Of a stretch of DNA of 64,000 nt, positions 1 through 8,878 are shown piece by piece. The notes under the pieces were generated by a model. That model saw only the letters and a program-made list of their open reading frames with translations, was not told where the DNA came from and searched no databases. Every line of letters starts with the position of its first letter. Positions within the stretch are counted from its first letter, which is position 1. Origin of the DNA: Tissierellia bacterium (GTDB lineage Bacteria; Bacillota; Clostridia; Tissierellales; Peptoniphilaceae); NCBI GenBank assembly GCA_030538075.1, contig JAUNUQ010000003.1:48769-112768 (forward strand), written 5' to 3'. Both the position numbers and the translations under genes were made by a program.

Positions 1-263
1 CAACAGCTGCTTCCATGCTGGGGTTGATGGTAATCGGCGGAATGACCGCTACCAATATCTGGTTTGAACTGCCGACGATGATTGGCTCCGGTGACTTCGT
101 CGAGCCCCTTCAAGGCTATATCGACCAGATCATGCCGGCCTTTTTTCCAATGGCATTTTTTGTATTGATGTATTGGTTACTGGGCAAAAAGATCAAAACC
201 ACGACAATTCTCGTAGCAGTGTTCGTCATTTGTATTGCCCTCTGTGGATTGGGGGTTCTATAG
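1..263 (+). CDS. PTS mannose/fructose/sorbose family IID component, C-terminal fragment
   Basis: This is the 3' end of a gene cut by the window edge; the frame opens at base 3 and stops with TAG at 261-263. IID is the membrane subunit that, with IIC, carries a hexose across the membrane during phosphorylation. About 86 codons remain. They show the typical IID C-terminus: an A-A-S-x-L-G-L-M-V-I-G stretch, a short loop with an I-M-P motif, and two hydrophobic helices separated by a basic turn (GKKIK), ending in a hydrophobic tail. IIC and the IIAB components should lie to the left. The family call rests on this short fragment, so the sugar cannot be inferred. Confidence 0.75.
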   Translation, partial: TAASMLGLMVIGGMTATNIWFELPTMIGSGDFVEPLQGYIDQIMPAFFPMAFFVLMYWLLGKKIKTTTILVAVFVICIALCGLGVL

Positions 264-273
264 ATTTAATGAG

Positions 274-308
274 GGAAGCTCAGTTTGAAATAGGAGCTTC
301 CTGTTTTT
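274..308 (+). terminator. Intrinsic terminator after PTS IID
   Basis: A perfect 8-bp stem (274-281 with 294-301, arms GGAAGCTC/GAGCTTCC) and a 12-nt loop are followed by a run of six T at 303-308. It closes the PTS operon. Confidence 0.8.
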
Positions 309-341
309 TGGGTATAGATGAGTTCAGAAGGGGGCGGTGAA

Positions 342-611
342 ATGAATGAGAGAATCTACGAATATGAAGCAGTCATCCAAAAAGTTCCAGATCTAGACGG
401 GGCATATGTGGTTTTTCCATACGATATTCGCGAGGAGTTTGGAAGAGGGAGGGTGAAGGTCCATGCCACTTTTGACGGACATCCCTATGATGGATCCGTT
501 GTCAATATGGGTACTGGAGATTATATCATCGGCATTCGAAAGGATATTCGTAAGGCGATTGGAAAGCAGCCGGGGGATAGTGTGCATGTGACGATACGAG
601 AGAGGGAATAA
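342..611 (+). CDS. DUF1905 domain protein
   Basis: The product is a small soluble protein of 89 residues and consists of one DUF1905 domain, a compact beta-barrel of unknown biochemical role. The pattern seen is E-Y-E-A-V-I near the start, then G-A-Y-V-V-F-P, G-R-G-R-V-K-V-x-A-T-F-D-G and a closing I-G-K-Q-P-G-D-S-V-H-V-T-I-R-E. An ATG at 318 is also in frame, but the one at 342 has GGGGGCGG just upstream and begins at the usual place for the family, so it is preferred. The gene stands alone between the PTS terminator and the convergent pfp gene. No function can be assigned beyond the family name. Confidence 0.75.
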   Translation: MNERIYEYEAVIQKVPDLDGAYVVFPYDIREEFGRGRVKVHATFDGHPYDGSVVNMGTGDYIIGIRKDIRKAIGKQPGDSVHVTIRERE

Positions 612-713
612 AGTGGTACCAAGGATTCCTTGACGGACAGGAACCAGACGGCTTAGATCTCTTTATGCACAAAATCAAAATTTAGTTCTGAGAATCTAAT
701 TGACCAATAAAGC

Positions 714-751
714 AAAAAACGCCAGGAACGATGAGCTTCGATTCCTGGCGT
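714..751 (-). terminator. Intrinsic terminator of pfp (minus strand)
   Basis: Arms ACGCCAGGAA (719-728) and TTCCTGGCGT (742-751) pair, with a further CGA/TCG pairing inside. Read on the minus strand, the hairpin is followed by six T (A-run 714-719 on the plus strand), so it ends pfp. Confidence 0.85.
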
Positions 752-771
752 TGATTGTTATTATTTGAGGT

Positions 772-1989
772 CTATTCTATCTCTACTAGCTTGCCCACTT
801 TTGGCGCGCGGAGTAGATGGGCTTGTGGCATGCCAGATCCAAGAAGCGGTCTGCAGTACATGCGGAATGCATCGGTGATGTGGTTTCCTTCTGCGCTGAT
901 GAACTCGTCGGGCATCAATTTTGTCTTAGCGGCGATGTCCTTGAGATCACTTAGACGGTAGTCTACGGAGTAGTGACCGGTGCGGTGAATGGTAATGGAT
1001 CCGTCCACATTGTGCCAAATGGCGAATTGGGCGGCCTTTTCTCCGACTTCTCGAGCTTCTCTCTGGTCAACATCAGAAACACAACCCATAAAGGAGCGCT
1101 GGATATAACCAAAGGTGTCGGAACGGACGCGCTTAATGCCGAGCTTTTCCTTGATTTCCGTAGCCAATAGATCGCCTAGGGCTCCAGTTCCAGACAGGCT
1201 GACATTTCCGTGGGAGTCTCTCTCTCGTTCGCCGAGCTTCAACATGATGGGATTTCCCTCTTCATCTTGAATGCCTTCGGATACGGCGATAACACAGCGG
1301 CCATATTTATCGAATACAGATTTTACATCGCCAAGGAATTTGTCGATGGAGAAGGCTCTCTCCGGTAAGTAGATCAGATGGGGTCCATCATCGGGATATT
1401 TCTGAGCCATTCCAGCAGCAGCGGTCAAAAAGCCTGCATGTCTTCCCATCACGACGCCGATATGTACGCCAGGAAGAGCCCGGTTGTCCAGATTCAAGCC
1501 GATGAAGCTCTGGGTGATGAATCGAGCTGCGGATCCAAAACCAGGGGTGTGGTCGTTGATCATCAGGTCGTTATCGATGGTCTTTGGGATATGGATGGCG
1601 CGGAATTCATAGCCAAATTTTGCTGCTTCTTGATTGACGATGCGCACTGTGTCTGAGGAGTCATTCCCGCCGATGTAGAAGAAGTAGCGGACGCCATGGG
1701 CCATAAATACCTTGAAGATCTCTTCACAGTATTTCTCGTCGGGTTTGTCTCGGGTGGAGAATAGCGCGGAAGAGGGAGTGTTGGCTACCAATTCAAGGTT
1801 TTGGGTGGTCTCTTGGGATAGGTCGATAAAATTCTCGTTAATAATTCCGTTGACTCCGCCGAGGGCTCCGTAGACCTGGGTGATCTGAGGGAACTTACGG
1901 GATTCCAGCACTGCTCCTACCAGGGATTGGTTGATGACCGCGGTGGGCCCGCCTCCTTGTGCGACGACGACTTTACCTTCTAGTTTCAT
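772..1989 (-). CDS. pfp: PPi-type 6-phosphofructokinase
   Basis: This 405-residue enzyme phosphorylates fructose 6-phosphate to fructose 1,6-bisphosphate in glycolysis, reversibly if PPi is the donor. The phosphofructokinase signatures are present: Q-G-G-G-P-T near residue 11, G-G-N-D-S-S-D-T at 107-114, P-K-T-I-D-N-D at 135-141 and M-G-R-H-A-G-F at 181-187. Asp after GGN and Lys in PKTIDND (ATP enzymes have GGDGS and PGTIDND) are the residues known to favour pyrophosphate, so PPi dependence is inferred from sequence. The ATG at 1989 follows an AAAGGAGGCG ribosome site. It is transcribed alone, divergently from pyrG, with its own terminator. A PPi-dependent enzyme saves ATP, which fits an anaerobic fermenter. 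Confidence 0.9.
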   Translation of the reverse strand: MKLEGKVVVAQGGGPTAVINQSLVGAVLESRKFPQITQVYGALGGVNGIINENFIDLSQETTQNLELVANTPSSALFSTRDKPDEKYCEEIFKVFMAHGVRYFFYIGGNDSSDTVRIVNQEAAKFGYEFRAIHIPKTIDNDLMINDHTPGFGSAARFITQSFIGLNLDNRALPGVHIGVVMGRHAGFLTAAAGMAQKYPDDGPHLIYLPERAFSIDKFLGDVKSVFDKYGRCVIAVSEGIQDEEGNPIMLKLGERERDSHGNVSLSGTGALGDLLATEIKEKLGIKRVRSDTFGYIQRSFMGCVSDVDQREAREVGEKAAQFAIWHNVDGSITIHRTGHYSVDYRLSDLKDIAAKTKLMPDEFISAEGNHITDAFRMYCRPLLGSGMPQAHLLRAPKVGKLVEIE

Positions 1990-2115
1990 TATTACGCCTC
2001 CTTTTTTTATGGGATATCATTCGTACTCATCTTAATCATAGCATAAACCGCAGTTTTTTTATATAACAAACTGGATGAAATTTCCTCCCATGGAGTGGCA
2101 ACCTTTACCTTTGGC

Positions 2116-2144
2116 TGGATTCAGGTACATGGATTTGCTATAAT
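2116..2144 (+). promoter_or_regulatory. pyrG promoter
   Basis: The extended -10 TGCTATAAT is at 2136-2144. The -35 element is weak (TGGATT at 2116-2121, 17-bp spacer). It lies 33 bases before the pyrG TTG start. Confidence 0.6.
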
Positions 2145-2177
2145 AACAGTGAGGCAATTTTATCAGGAGGTTATACA

Positions 2178-3770
2178 TTGGAGACGAAGTATATATTTGT
2201 CACTGGAGGGGTGGTCTCTTCACTCGGTAAGGGTATCACAGCAGCATCCCTGGGTAGACTGCTTAAGAATAGAGGATTGAAAGTGATGCTGCAGAAGTTT
2301 GACCCCTATCTCAACGTAGATCCGGGGAATATGAGCCCCCTACAGCATGGCGAGGTCTTCGTCACAGATGATGGTGCGGAGACGGATTTGGATATCGGAC
2401 ATTATGAGCGCTTTGTCGATGTCCGGCTGAACAAGCATTCGGATATCACCTCTGGGATGGTTTATAGAGCGGTGTTGAACAAAGAGCGAGATAGCTATTT
2501 TGATGGGGGTACGGTACAGGTCATACCGCATATCACCAATGAGATCAAAGAGCGGGTCAAGCGTGTGGCATCGGAACAGGATGTGGACGTAGTGATCACG
2601 GAGATCGGAGGAACCGTTGGCGACATTGAGGGTTTGCCTTTTTTAGAGGCCATCCGCCAGATCAAAAAGGATATTGGCAGGGAAAATGTCATGTATATCC
2701 ATGTGACTCTCCTCCCCTATCTGTCTAAGTCTGGAGAGATCAAGACCAAGCCCACACAGCACAGCGTCAAAGAACTACGAGGCATTGGGATTCAGCCAGA
2801 TTTGCTGATCATTCGCACGGAGCTGGCAGTAGATGAACCCTCTAGGGAAAAGATTGCCCTGTTCTGCGACTTGGAGCCGGAGGAGGTCATCGAAAACCGG
2901 GATGCGGACTCCATCTATGAGATCCCATTAATGTTGGAGGAGCAGGGCTTGTCCGATTTGGTCGTAGAGCATTTGCAGATCGAATGCGATCCCGTTGACC
3001 TATCGGAATGGACGACTCTGGTCGAGAGGATTAAGAGCATCACCGATGAGGTGCGAATTGCCCTCGTCGTCAAATACATCGATTTGAAGGATGCCTATCT
3101 ATCTCTAGTCGAAGCTCTAAATCACTCTGGTGTTCTAAATGGCGTCAATATCGACTTTAAGTGGATTGATGCGGAGACGATTGACGAAGACAATGTCCAA
3201 GAGAAGTTTCACGGCATGCAGGGGATCATTGTCCCAGCGGGTTTTGGAGATAGGGGATTGGCGGGTATGGTCCTGGCATCGAAATATGCCAGAGAGCAGA
3301 ATATTCCCTTTTTAGGGATCAGCATGGGCATGCATGCTGGTATTATCGACATCATGCGCAATGTGTCCTCGTATCCAGCTGCGGCAGATAACAGCCTGTC
3401 TTCTACAGAGGACGATGTCATCTATGCTCCCAGGCAGGAACCGGACAAAGATGATCGCAGGTTGGGCTTGGTGCCGACGAAGCTCGGTGAAAACACAAGG
3501 GCTCGCAGTATCTACGGCAGCGAACTCATCTATGAACGCCACCGAAACAAATATGAGATCAATCTCAAGTATTTAGAGCAGATGGAGGAAGCGGGCATCA
3601 CCTTCTCGGGTTATACTCCCGACGGAAAATATGCTGAGATCTTTGAGTTAAAGGATCACCGCTGGTATATTGGAGTGCAGTTCCACCCTGAATTTCTCTC
3701 TAGGCCGAATCGACCCCATCCACTTTTCAATGACTTCATCCAGGCGGTATCTGGCCTTGGCCAGGAATGA
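2178..3770 (+). CDS. pyrG: CTP synthase with Ser in place of the glutaminase Cys
   Basis: CTP synthase turns UTP into CTP using ATP and ammonia that is normally released from glutamine by its C-terminal domain. The protein has 530 residues. The synthetase half looks intact: [11 protein letters not shown] at the N-terminus and [13 protein letters not shown]. In the class I amidotransferase half the nucleophile motif GICLGMQ reads G-I-S-M-G-M-H, so the catalytic Cys is Ser382 (AGC at 3321-3323). The oxyanion PGGFG is PAGFG and the G-T-M-R-L-G motif is missing, while His503 and Glu505 of the triad remain (F-H-P-E-F). The enzyme is therefore probably ammonia-dependent; that is inference. The start is TTG, with AGGAGG seven bases upstream. 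Confidence 0.93.
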   Translation: METKYIFVTGGVVSSLGKGITAASLGRLLKNRGLKVMLQKFDPYLNVDPGNMSPLQHGEVFVTDDGAETDLDIGHYERFVDVRLNKHSDITSGMVYRAVLNKERDSYFDGGTVQVIPHITNEIKERVKRVASEQDVDVVITEIGGTVGDIEGLPFLEAIRQIKKDIGRENVMYIHVTLLPYLSKSGEIKTKPTQHSVKELRGIGIQPDLLIIRTELAVDEPSREKIALFCDLEPEEVIENRDADSIYEIPLMLEEQGLSDLVVEHLQIECDPVDLSEWTTLVERIKSITDEVRIALVVKYIDLKDAYLSLVEALNHSGVLNGVNIDFKWIDAETIDEDNVQEKFHGMQGIIVPAGFGDRGLAGMVLASKYAREQNIPFLGISMGMHAGIIDIMRNVSSYPAAADNSLSSTEDDVIYAPRQEPDKDDRRLGLVPTKLGENTRARSIYGSELIYERHRNKYEINLKYLEQMEEAGITFSGYTPDGKYAEIFELKDHRWYIGVQFHPEFLSRPNRPHPLFNDFIQAVSGLGQE

Positions 3771-3810
3771 TGACAGGCCCTGTCACAATGGATATTTATT
3801 GTGATATACT
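3771..3810 (+). promoter_or_regulatory. Promoter with palindromic operator upstream of rho
   Basis: Extended -10 TGATATACT (3802-3810) lies 17 bp from a 4/6 -35 GTCACA (3782-3787). A perfect palindrome, TGACAGG-C-CCTGTCA (3771-3785), covers the -35 and begins right after the pyrG stop codon. The layout suggests repression of the rho transcript by an unknown regulator, or it may be a small hairpin at the end of pyrG. The predicted leader to the rho ATG is about 270 nt. Confidence 0.55.
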
Positions 3811-3862
3811 AAGATCAGGGCAATTGGTTAATATCTGATGATCGTTACGAGCATTTAGTGGC

Positions 3863-3886
3863 CCAAGAAGGGGGTTCCCTTCTTGG
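3863..3886 (+). terminator. Hairpin in the rho leader (possible attenuator)
   Basis: A perfect 10-bp stem, CCAAGAAGGG (3863-3872) with CCCTTCTTGG (3877-3886), has a GGTT loop. It is followed by a T-rich but interrupted stretch, so it may work as an attenuator of rho rather than a strong terminator of pyrG. The remaining 3887-4088 is AT-rich leader with no reading frame that I can support. Confidence 0.5.
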
Positions 3887-4088
3887 TGTCCACTCATTTC
3901 TTTGATCCTTATTTTATTTTTACACCCAATCATCCATTATAACACCATAGCCCATCGGTGCAGTTTGCTTTGTCAGCATATCTCTAAATAGTGAATCTAT
4001 AACGTATTTCAATGATTGCATCCATTTTCTAGTAATATCCATCCATCTGATCCGTGAATACATAGTCCAATAAAAGAAGAGGAATTAT

Positions 4089-5513
4089 ATGTTAATTAAT
4101 TTTGAAACGCTAAAAAGTCAAAAACTAGAGGAGATACGCGTCATTGCCAGATCCGTAGGGGTGAGCTCCATCTTTAAGTACCGCAAAGCCGATCTGATTC
4201 AGGAGATATTGAAACAAGTCGGTGAGGCCGAAGTGCCCTCAATAACTGAGGATGACGCAGAAGAGATCCTTCCCATCGAGGATGGCGAAGATGAGGTCCA
4301 AGATGACGCGGATGATCTTGAAGAAGCGGATGATGCCGATGAAGAAGAGGAATCGGAAGGGCAACCCCGTCGATCGTCCGATCGTCCGGAGATCATCGTA
4401 TCTGGAATACTGGACATGCACCCAGAGGGTTATGGCTTCCTACGCTCCAATCACTACGATTCAGGAGACGACGATATCTATGTCTCTCCAGTGCAAATTC
4501 GCCGATTTCGCCTCAAGACCGGAGATTATTTGGTGGGGATTACTCGGGAAAAGAGGGAGCGGGAAAAATTTGGGCCATTGATCTTCGTGAAAACCGTCAA
4601 CGATGATCCGCCGGATTATGCACGCAGGCGCTCGCAATTTGAAGATTTGACCCCCATCTATCCCATCGAAAAAGTCGTATTGGAGACGGATCCCAAGACG
4701 CTCTCTACCCGTATTATCGACTTGATCGCTCCGATTGGCCGTGGACAACGGGGGCTGATCGTATCCCCGCCAAAGGTCGGCAAGACGACCCTGATCAAGT
4801 CCATTGCCAACAGCGTGGTGGCGAACTATCCCGAGATCCATATCATCGTCCTCTTGATCGATGAGCGGCCGGAGGAAGTCACGGATATGCAGAGATCGGT
4901 CAAGGGAGAGCGAGTCGAAGTAGTGGCATCCACCTTCGATGAGCTGCCGGGTAATCATGTGCGGGTCTCTGAGATCGTACTCGAAAGGGCCAAACGCCTA
5001 GTGGAACACGGGAAGGACGTGATGATCCTGTTAGACAGTATCACCCGCCTCACCAGGGCATATAATATCACCGTCCCCGCATCAGGTCGTACACTCTCAG
5101 GGGGCTTGGATCCAATGGCCCTACACAATCCCAAGCGGTTTTTTGGAGCCGCTCGAAAGATCGAGGATCACGGATCTCTGACGATCTTAGCCACAGCTCT
5201 CATCGAGACGGGCTCCCGTATGGACGATGTGATCTTTGAGGAATTTAAAGGGACGGGGAATATGGAGATCCATCTGGACCGCAGATTATCCGATGTGCGA
5301 ATTTTTCCGGCGATCGACATCTACAAATCCGGTACTCGCCGAGATGAACTACTCCAAACGCCAGAGGAATTGGAGGCAATGCGCAAAGTGCGAAGGGCCC
5401 TCACCAATTCCAACAATATGGAGATCGCAGATTCCATCCTGTCCACATTGATCCAGACCAAGGACAATGCCGCCTTTGTTCAAATCATCAATGACGATCG
5501 GGTGCAATTATAA
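4089..5513 (+). CDS. rho: Transcription termination factor Rho
   Basis: Rho is the hexameric RNA helicase that ends transcription at Rho-dependent sites. The protein has 474 residues: an N-terminal Rho domain (about 1-48), a strongly acidic linker rich in Asp and Glu (about 54-90), a cold-shock-like RNA-binding domain starting near [18 protein letters not shown] (102-119), then the RecA-type ATPase. Walker A reads P-P-K-V-G-K-T at 227-233, where most relatives have PPKAGKT. The motifs [13 protein letters not shown], S-G-G-L-D-P and G-T-G-N-M-E-I-H-L are present. The ATG at 4089 follows AGAGGA. The upstream leader with a hairpin and palindrome suggests regulation. The order rho-rpmE-prmC-prfA is usual in Firmicutes. 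Confidence 0.96.
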   Translation: MLINFETLKSQKLEEIRVIARSVGVSSIFKYRKADLIQEILKQVGEAEVPSITEDDAEEILPIEDGEDEVQDDADDLEEADDADEEEESEGQPRRSSDRPEIIVSGILDMHPEGYGFLRSNHYDSGDDDIYVSPVQIRRFRLKTGDYLVGITREKREREKFGPLIFVKTVNDDPPDYARRRSQFEDLTPIYPIEKVVLETDPKTLSTRIIDLIAPIGRGQRGLIVSPPKVGKTTLIKSIANSVVANYPEIHIIVLLIDERPEEVTDMQRSVKGERVEVVASTFDELPGNHVRVSEIVLERAKRLVEHGKDVMILLDSITRLTRAYNITVPASGRTLSGGLDPMALHNPKRFFGAARKIEDHGSLTILATALIETGSRMDDVIFEEFKGTGNMEIHLDRRLSDVRIFPAIDIYKSGTRRDELLQTPEELEAMRKVRRALTNSNNMEIADSILSTLIQTKDNAAFVQIINDDRVQL

Positions 5514-5558
5514 GCCGAAGGACAGATCGGAATAAGGTGAGCTTTTCTATATTTTTCC

Positions 5559-5588
5559 TTGCATTCCCATTGGGTCCTATGGTATAAT
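5559..5588 (+). promoter_or_regulatory. Putative rpmE promoter
   Basis: TATAAT at 5583-5588 is preceded by a weak TTGCAT at 5559-5564 (18-bp spacer). It would give rpmE its own transcript, separate from rho. Confidence 0.5.
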
Positions 5589-5633
5589 TCAGTAGTTAAT
5601 GTATTGAGATTTTTGGAAAAAGAGGTGATATAG

Positions 5634-5834
5634 ATGAAAGAGGGTATCCATCCGAAATACTTCGAGGCAACGGTAACCTGCGCCTGTGGAAATTCATTCA
5701 CGACCGGATCGACAAAAGAGAATTTAAAGGTCGAAATCTGCTCTGAATGTCATCCTTTCTATACGGGACGTCAAAAGTTCGTTGAACGTGGCGGCCGTGT
5801 TGAGAGATTTAAAAAGAAGTACAACCGAGACTAA
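5634..5834 (+). CDS. rpmE: 50S ribosomal protein L31, zinc-binding form
   Basis: L31 joins the two ribosomal subunits at the central protuberance. The 66-residue sequence has the normal length and the zinc-binding cysteines C16, C18, C36 and C39 (T-C-A-C-G-N and [12 protein letters not shown]). This marks it as the zinc form, replaced by a zinc-free paralogue under zinc limitation in some bacteria. AAAGAGGTGATATAG before the ATG is a good ribosome site. It is followed by a terminator at 5975-6012. The overlapping frame at 5782-6000 is not a gene that I can support. Confidence 0.96.
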   Translation: MKEGIHPKYFEATVTCACGNSFTTGSTKENLKVEICSECHPFYTGRQKFVERGGRVERFKKKYNRD

Positions 5835-5974
5835 TCACAACGGGCAATGTCGCTGGAAGTATTATTTCGACAAGATAATGGTAACCGAATCCAAGGGTCG
5901 CATGAGTATCCCGGATTGCGTGGCCTGTCCAGATTGTGACGGAGTGTTCTCCAGCCACAAACCAATCGCGTATG

Positions 5975-6012
5975 AAATGCACCCTAAACTAGAGTTTTAG
6001 TGGTGCATTTTT
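5975..6012 (+). terminator. Intrinsic terminator after rpmE
   Basis: The outer stem AAATGCACC / GGTGCATTT (5976-5984 with 6002-6010) has a partly paired interior and ends in T residues. It separates rpmE from the YqhQ-like gene. Confidence 0.7.
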
Positions 6013-6044
6013 CGTTCCCTAAGGGGAAACTGCCCGACTAGAAA

Positions 6045-6992
6045 GTGAGGTTTAATATAAAGACAGATCAATTATGTAAAAAGACGACCATTGGAGGTCA
6101 GGCGCTCATTGAAGGGATTTTAATGCGTGGGCCGAAGGCCACCTCCATCGTCGTACGAAAACCAAATGGCGAGATGGAGCTGACCATGGATGATACGGTG
6201 CCCATTTCCAGTAAGAGTAAATGGTTTCGGATGCCACTGATTCGCGGTGTCATCGGCCTGGTCGATAGCCTTCGGCTGGGGACCAATGCCCTGATGTACT
6301 CCGCCTCCTTTTATGAGGAGGAAGAGGAGTCCGAGGAGAAGGGCTGGTTTGACAAACTCTTCGGTGACAAGGCAGATAAGATATTTGAGGGACTCGCCCT
6401 CGTTTTTTCCTTCGCTTTGGCGATGCTCTTATTCTTCTTCATTCCCACTATCGTCACTTCCCTCTTTAAAACCTGGATTGACAATACCATTGCCCTCAAT
6501 CTAGTGGAAGGGATATTTCGAATTGCCATCTTCCTGATCTACATCGTCTTGGTGTCTCGTCTGGAGGATATGCGCCGAGTGTTCATGTATCACGGTGCAG
6601 AGCATAAGACCATCTACTGCTATGAGAAGGGTCTGGAGCTCACTGTGGAAAATGTCCGCAAGCAATCCCGGATGCACCCTAGATGTGGAACGAGCTTTCT
6701 CTTTTCCGTGATGCTGATCTCCATCGTCGTGCTATCCTTCTTTGGGTGGCCCAATCCACTCGTGAGAGTGCTGACGAGACTGGCGCTGCTTCCAGTGATC
6801 ATGGGGATTGCCTATGAGGTTAATCGGATCTTAGGCAGGTCCTCTGGACCTGTTGCACGTGTGATGACCTATCCAGGGCTCTTCATTCAAAAGATCGCCA
6901 CGGTAATGGAGCCAGATGATGACCAGATCGAAGTTGCTATCATGGCGTTAAAGGCAGTGATCCCAGAGGATCCGGAGTTAGATAAATGGTGA
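6045..6992 (+). CDS. DUF1385 (YqhQ-like) membrane protein
   Basis: This is a YqhQ-family protein of about 315 residues and unknown function. The diagnostic N-terminal T-I-G-G-Q-A-L-I-E-G-I-L-M-R-G-P is present, followed by membrane segments and a conserved Y-H-G-A-E-H-K-T-I-x-C-Y-E motif that could bind metal. P-R-C-G-T-S-F-L-F precedes the last helices. The start is uncertain: the only ordinary start codon in frame upstream of the conserved block is GTG at 6045, which has no ribosome site at normal distance, while GTGAGGT at 6045-6051 is ideally placed for an ATA codon at 6057. The gene overlaps prmC by 7 bases, so the two are probably co-translated. Confidence 0.85.
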   Translation: MRFNIKTDQLCKKTTIGGQALIEGILMRGPKATSIVVRKPNGEMELTMDDTVPISSKSKWFRMPLIRGVIGLVDSLRLGTNALMYSASFYEEEEESEEKGWFDKLFGDKADKIFEGLALVFSFALAMLLFFFIPTIVTSLFKTWIDNTIALNLVEGIFRIAIFLIYIVLVSRLEDMRRVFMYHGAEHKTIYCYEKGLELTVENVRKQSRMHPRCGTSFLFSVMLISIVVLSFFGWPNPLVRVLTRLALLPVIMGIAYEVNRILGRSSGPVARVMTYPGLFIQKIATVMEPDDDQIEVAIMALKAVIPEDPELDKW

Positions 6993-7786
6993 TCAGAGAG
7001 GCCCTCACTCTATGGGAGGACCACGAAGTGCTGATCATGCTGGAAGAATTGCTGGAAAAGACCAGAGGAGAACTGATATTGAGCTTGGGGGACGAACTGC
7101 CCCAAGAGACCGAAGAGCGATTGATGGATTGGATCCTCCGTAGAAAAGGGGGAGAACCACTCCAATACATCCTCGGGAAATGGTGGTTTTATGGATTGGA
7201 AATCCAGCTAATAGAACCTGTGCTGATTCCAAGGCCAGAGACAGAGCAATTGGTAGCATTGGCATTGCCTCATATCCATGCTCAGGATCGAGTGCTAGAC
7301 CTATGTACGGGATCGGGGGCGATCGCCTTGGCGATAGCGAATGCAGTGCCAGACGCCATCGTCACGGCGACGGATCTTTCGCCTGCTGCAATACGAACTG
7401 CAGAGCACAACCGGGATCGTCTAGGACTAAGAGGAATCCAGATCCTACAGGGGGATTTATTTGAACCGGTAACAGGGGAGAGATTTCATTTGATTCTCTC
7501 GAATCCGCCCTATATCTCTACGGAGGATATGGGGAAACTGGAAAGGGAAGTACTACAGGAGCCCCGTCTCGCCCTTTGGGGTGGAGACGATGGCCTCAGC
7601 ATATACCGTAGGCTGACTATGGAGGCGCCAGCCCACCTCTATAATGGAGGTAGATTAATGCTCGAGATTGGCAGTGGGCAGGGGGAAGATCTGCGCCGGT
7701 TGATGGCGGAGGCTGGCTTTACAGAAATCGAAATCTACAGGGACCTCGCTGGGCATGACCGAATTGTGTCCGGTCAGATCCGCTGA
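6986..7786 (+). CDS. prmC: Release factor glutamine N5-methyltransferase
   Basis: PrmC methylates the glutamine of the GGQ loop in release factors, using S-adenosylmethionine. The protein has 266 residues: an N-terminal helical substrate-recognition domain (about 1-80), a Rossmann methyltransferase with D-L-C-T-G-S-G-A-I-A at 105-114, and the catalytic N-P-P-Y at 173-176. The I-P-R-P-E-T-E motif (81-87) is typical of PrmC. The ATG overlaps the upstream stop codon. The gene lies 23 bases before prfA, its substrate, as in many bacteria. Confidence 0.95.
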   Translation: MVIREALTLWEDHEVLIMLEELLEKTRGELILSLGDELPQETEERLMDWILRRKGGEPLQYILGKWWFYGLEIQLIEPVLIPRPETEQLVALALPHIHAQDRVLDLCTGSGAIALAIANAVPDAIVTATDLSPAAIRTAEHNRDRLGLRGIQILQGDLFEPVTGERFHLILSNPPYISTEDMGKLEREVLQEPRLALWGGDDGLSIYRRLTMEAPAHLYNGGRLMLEIGSGQGEDLRRLMAEAGFTEIEIYRDLAGHDRIVSGQIR

Positions 7787-7809
7787 GAACATAGAAAAGA
7801 GGAGACGCG

Positions 7810-8877
7810 ATGATAGAAAAACTCACCGTAATCGAAAATCGATATAAGGATCTGGAAGCACAGATCATCGATCCAAATGTGATGGCGGATATGCCCGCTT
7901 GGCAAAAGCTCTGTAAAGAACATGCAGATCTAAGGCCTCTGGTAGAAGCCGCTAGAGAGTATAAAGACAATGTAAAGATCTTAGAGGAGGACAAGGAATT
8001 ACTCGGCTCTGAGTCCGACGAAGAAATCCGGGATCTTTTAAAAGAGGAGATTGACGAGCGTTCGAAAGATCTGGAGGAGCAGGAAGAGAAGATCAAAGTC
8101 CTGCTGCTTCCCAAGGACCCCAATGACCATAAAAACGTCATTGTCGAGATCCGTGCAGGAGCAGGCGGGGATGAAGCTGGTCTATTTGCTGGAGACCTTT
8201 TCCGAATGTATCATATGTATGCGGATTCTAAGAACTGGAGAACGGAGCTAATGAGTTTGAGCGATCAGGGCATCGGTGGCGTGAAAGAGGCCGTCTTTAT
8301 GATCACCGGTGAGGGCGCTTATTCCATGTTGAAATACGAGTCAGGTGTACACCGGGTCCAAAGAGTGCCGGAGACGGAATCCAGTGGACGCATTCACACC
8401 TCGACGGCCACCGTTGCCGTATTGCCTGAAGCAGAGGATGTCGACGTAGAGATCAGCGCCAACGACCTGCGCATCGACGTTTATCGCTCTTCAGGGAATG
8501 GAGGGCAATCGGTCAATACGACGGACTCTGCAGTGCGAATCACCCATATCCCCACGGGTATGGTGGTCTCCTGTCAGGACGAGAAGTCCCAATTGAAAAA
8601 TAAGGACAAGGCGATGAAAATCCTTAAGTCCCGCCTCTATGACAAGATGCTCGAGGAGCAAAATGCCCAGATCTCTCAGGATCGTAAGAGTCAGGTGGGG
8701 ACGGGGGATCGATCCGAGCGTATCCGAACCTATAACTTCCCCCAAGGGCGCATTACCGACCATCGAATCAATATGACTATCTATCAACTGGATTCCTTTT
8801 TGAATGGAGACATTCAGGAGATGATCGACGCCTTGATCACCTATGATCAGGCGATGAAGCTGGGAGCGGTCAGCTGA
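7810..8877 (+). CDS. prfA: Peptide chain release factor 1
   Basis: RF1 reads UAA and UAG stop codons and triggers peptide release. At 355 residues it has the normal length. The G-G-Q catalytic loop lies at 231-233 ([10 protein letters not shown]) and the stop-codon reading P-x-T motif, here P-E-T at 187-189, marks RF1 rather than RF2. The N-terminal third is a charged helical domain. AAGAGGAGACGCG precedes the ATG. It follows prmC and ends two bases before the DUF1576 gene. Confidence 0.96.
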   Translation: MIEKLTVIENRYKDLEAQIIDPNVMADMPAWQKLCKEHADLRPLVEAAREYKDNVKILEEDKELLGSESDEEIRDLLKEEIDERSKDLEEQEEKIKVLLLPKDPNDHKNVIVEIRAGAGGDEAGLFAGDLFRMYHMYADSKNWRTELMSLSDQGIGGVKEAVFMITGEGAYSMLKYESGVHRVQRVPETESSGRIHTSTATVAVLPEAEDVDVEISANDLRIDVYRSSGNGGQSVNTTDSAVRITHIPTGMVVSCQDEKSQLKNKDKAMKILKSRLYDKMLEEQNAQISQDRKSQVGTGDRSERIRTYNFPQGRITDHRINMTIYQLDSFLNGDIQEMIDALITYDQAMKLGAVS

Positions 8878-8878
8878 T

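Noticed and set aside
4461..4958. 165-codon minus-strand frame within rho
   Set aside because: It is antisense to a highly conserved gene, with no ribosome site and no recognisable domain.
5782..6000. 72-codon frame with four cysteines overlapping rpmE
   Set aside because: It starts inside rpmE, has no ribosome site and ends inside a terminator hairpin; no family is recognisable.
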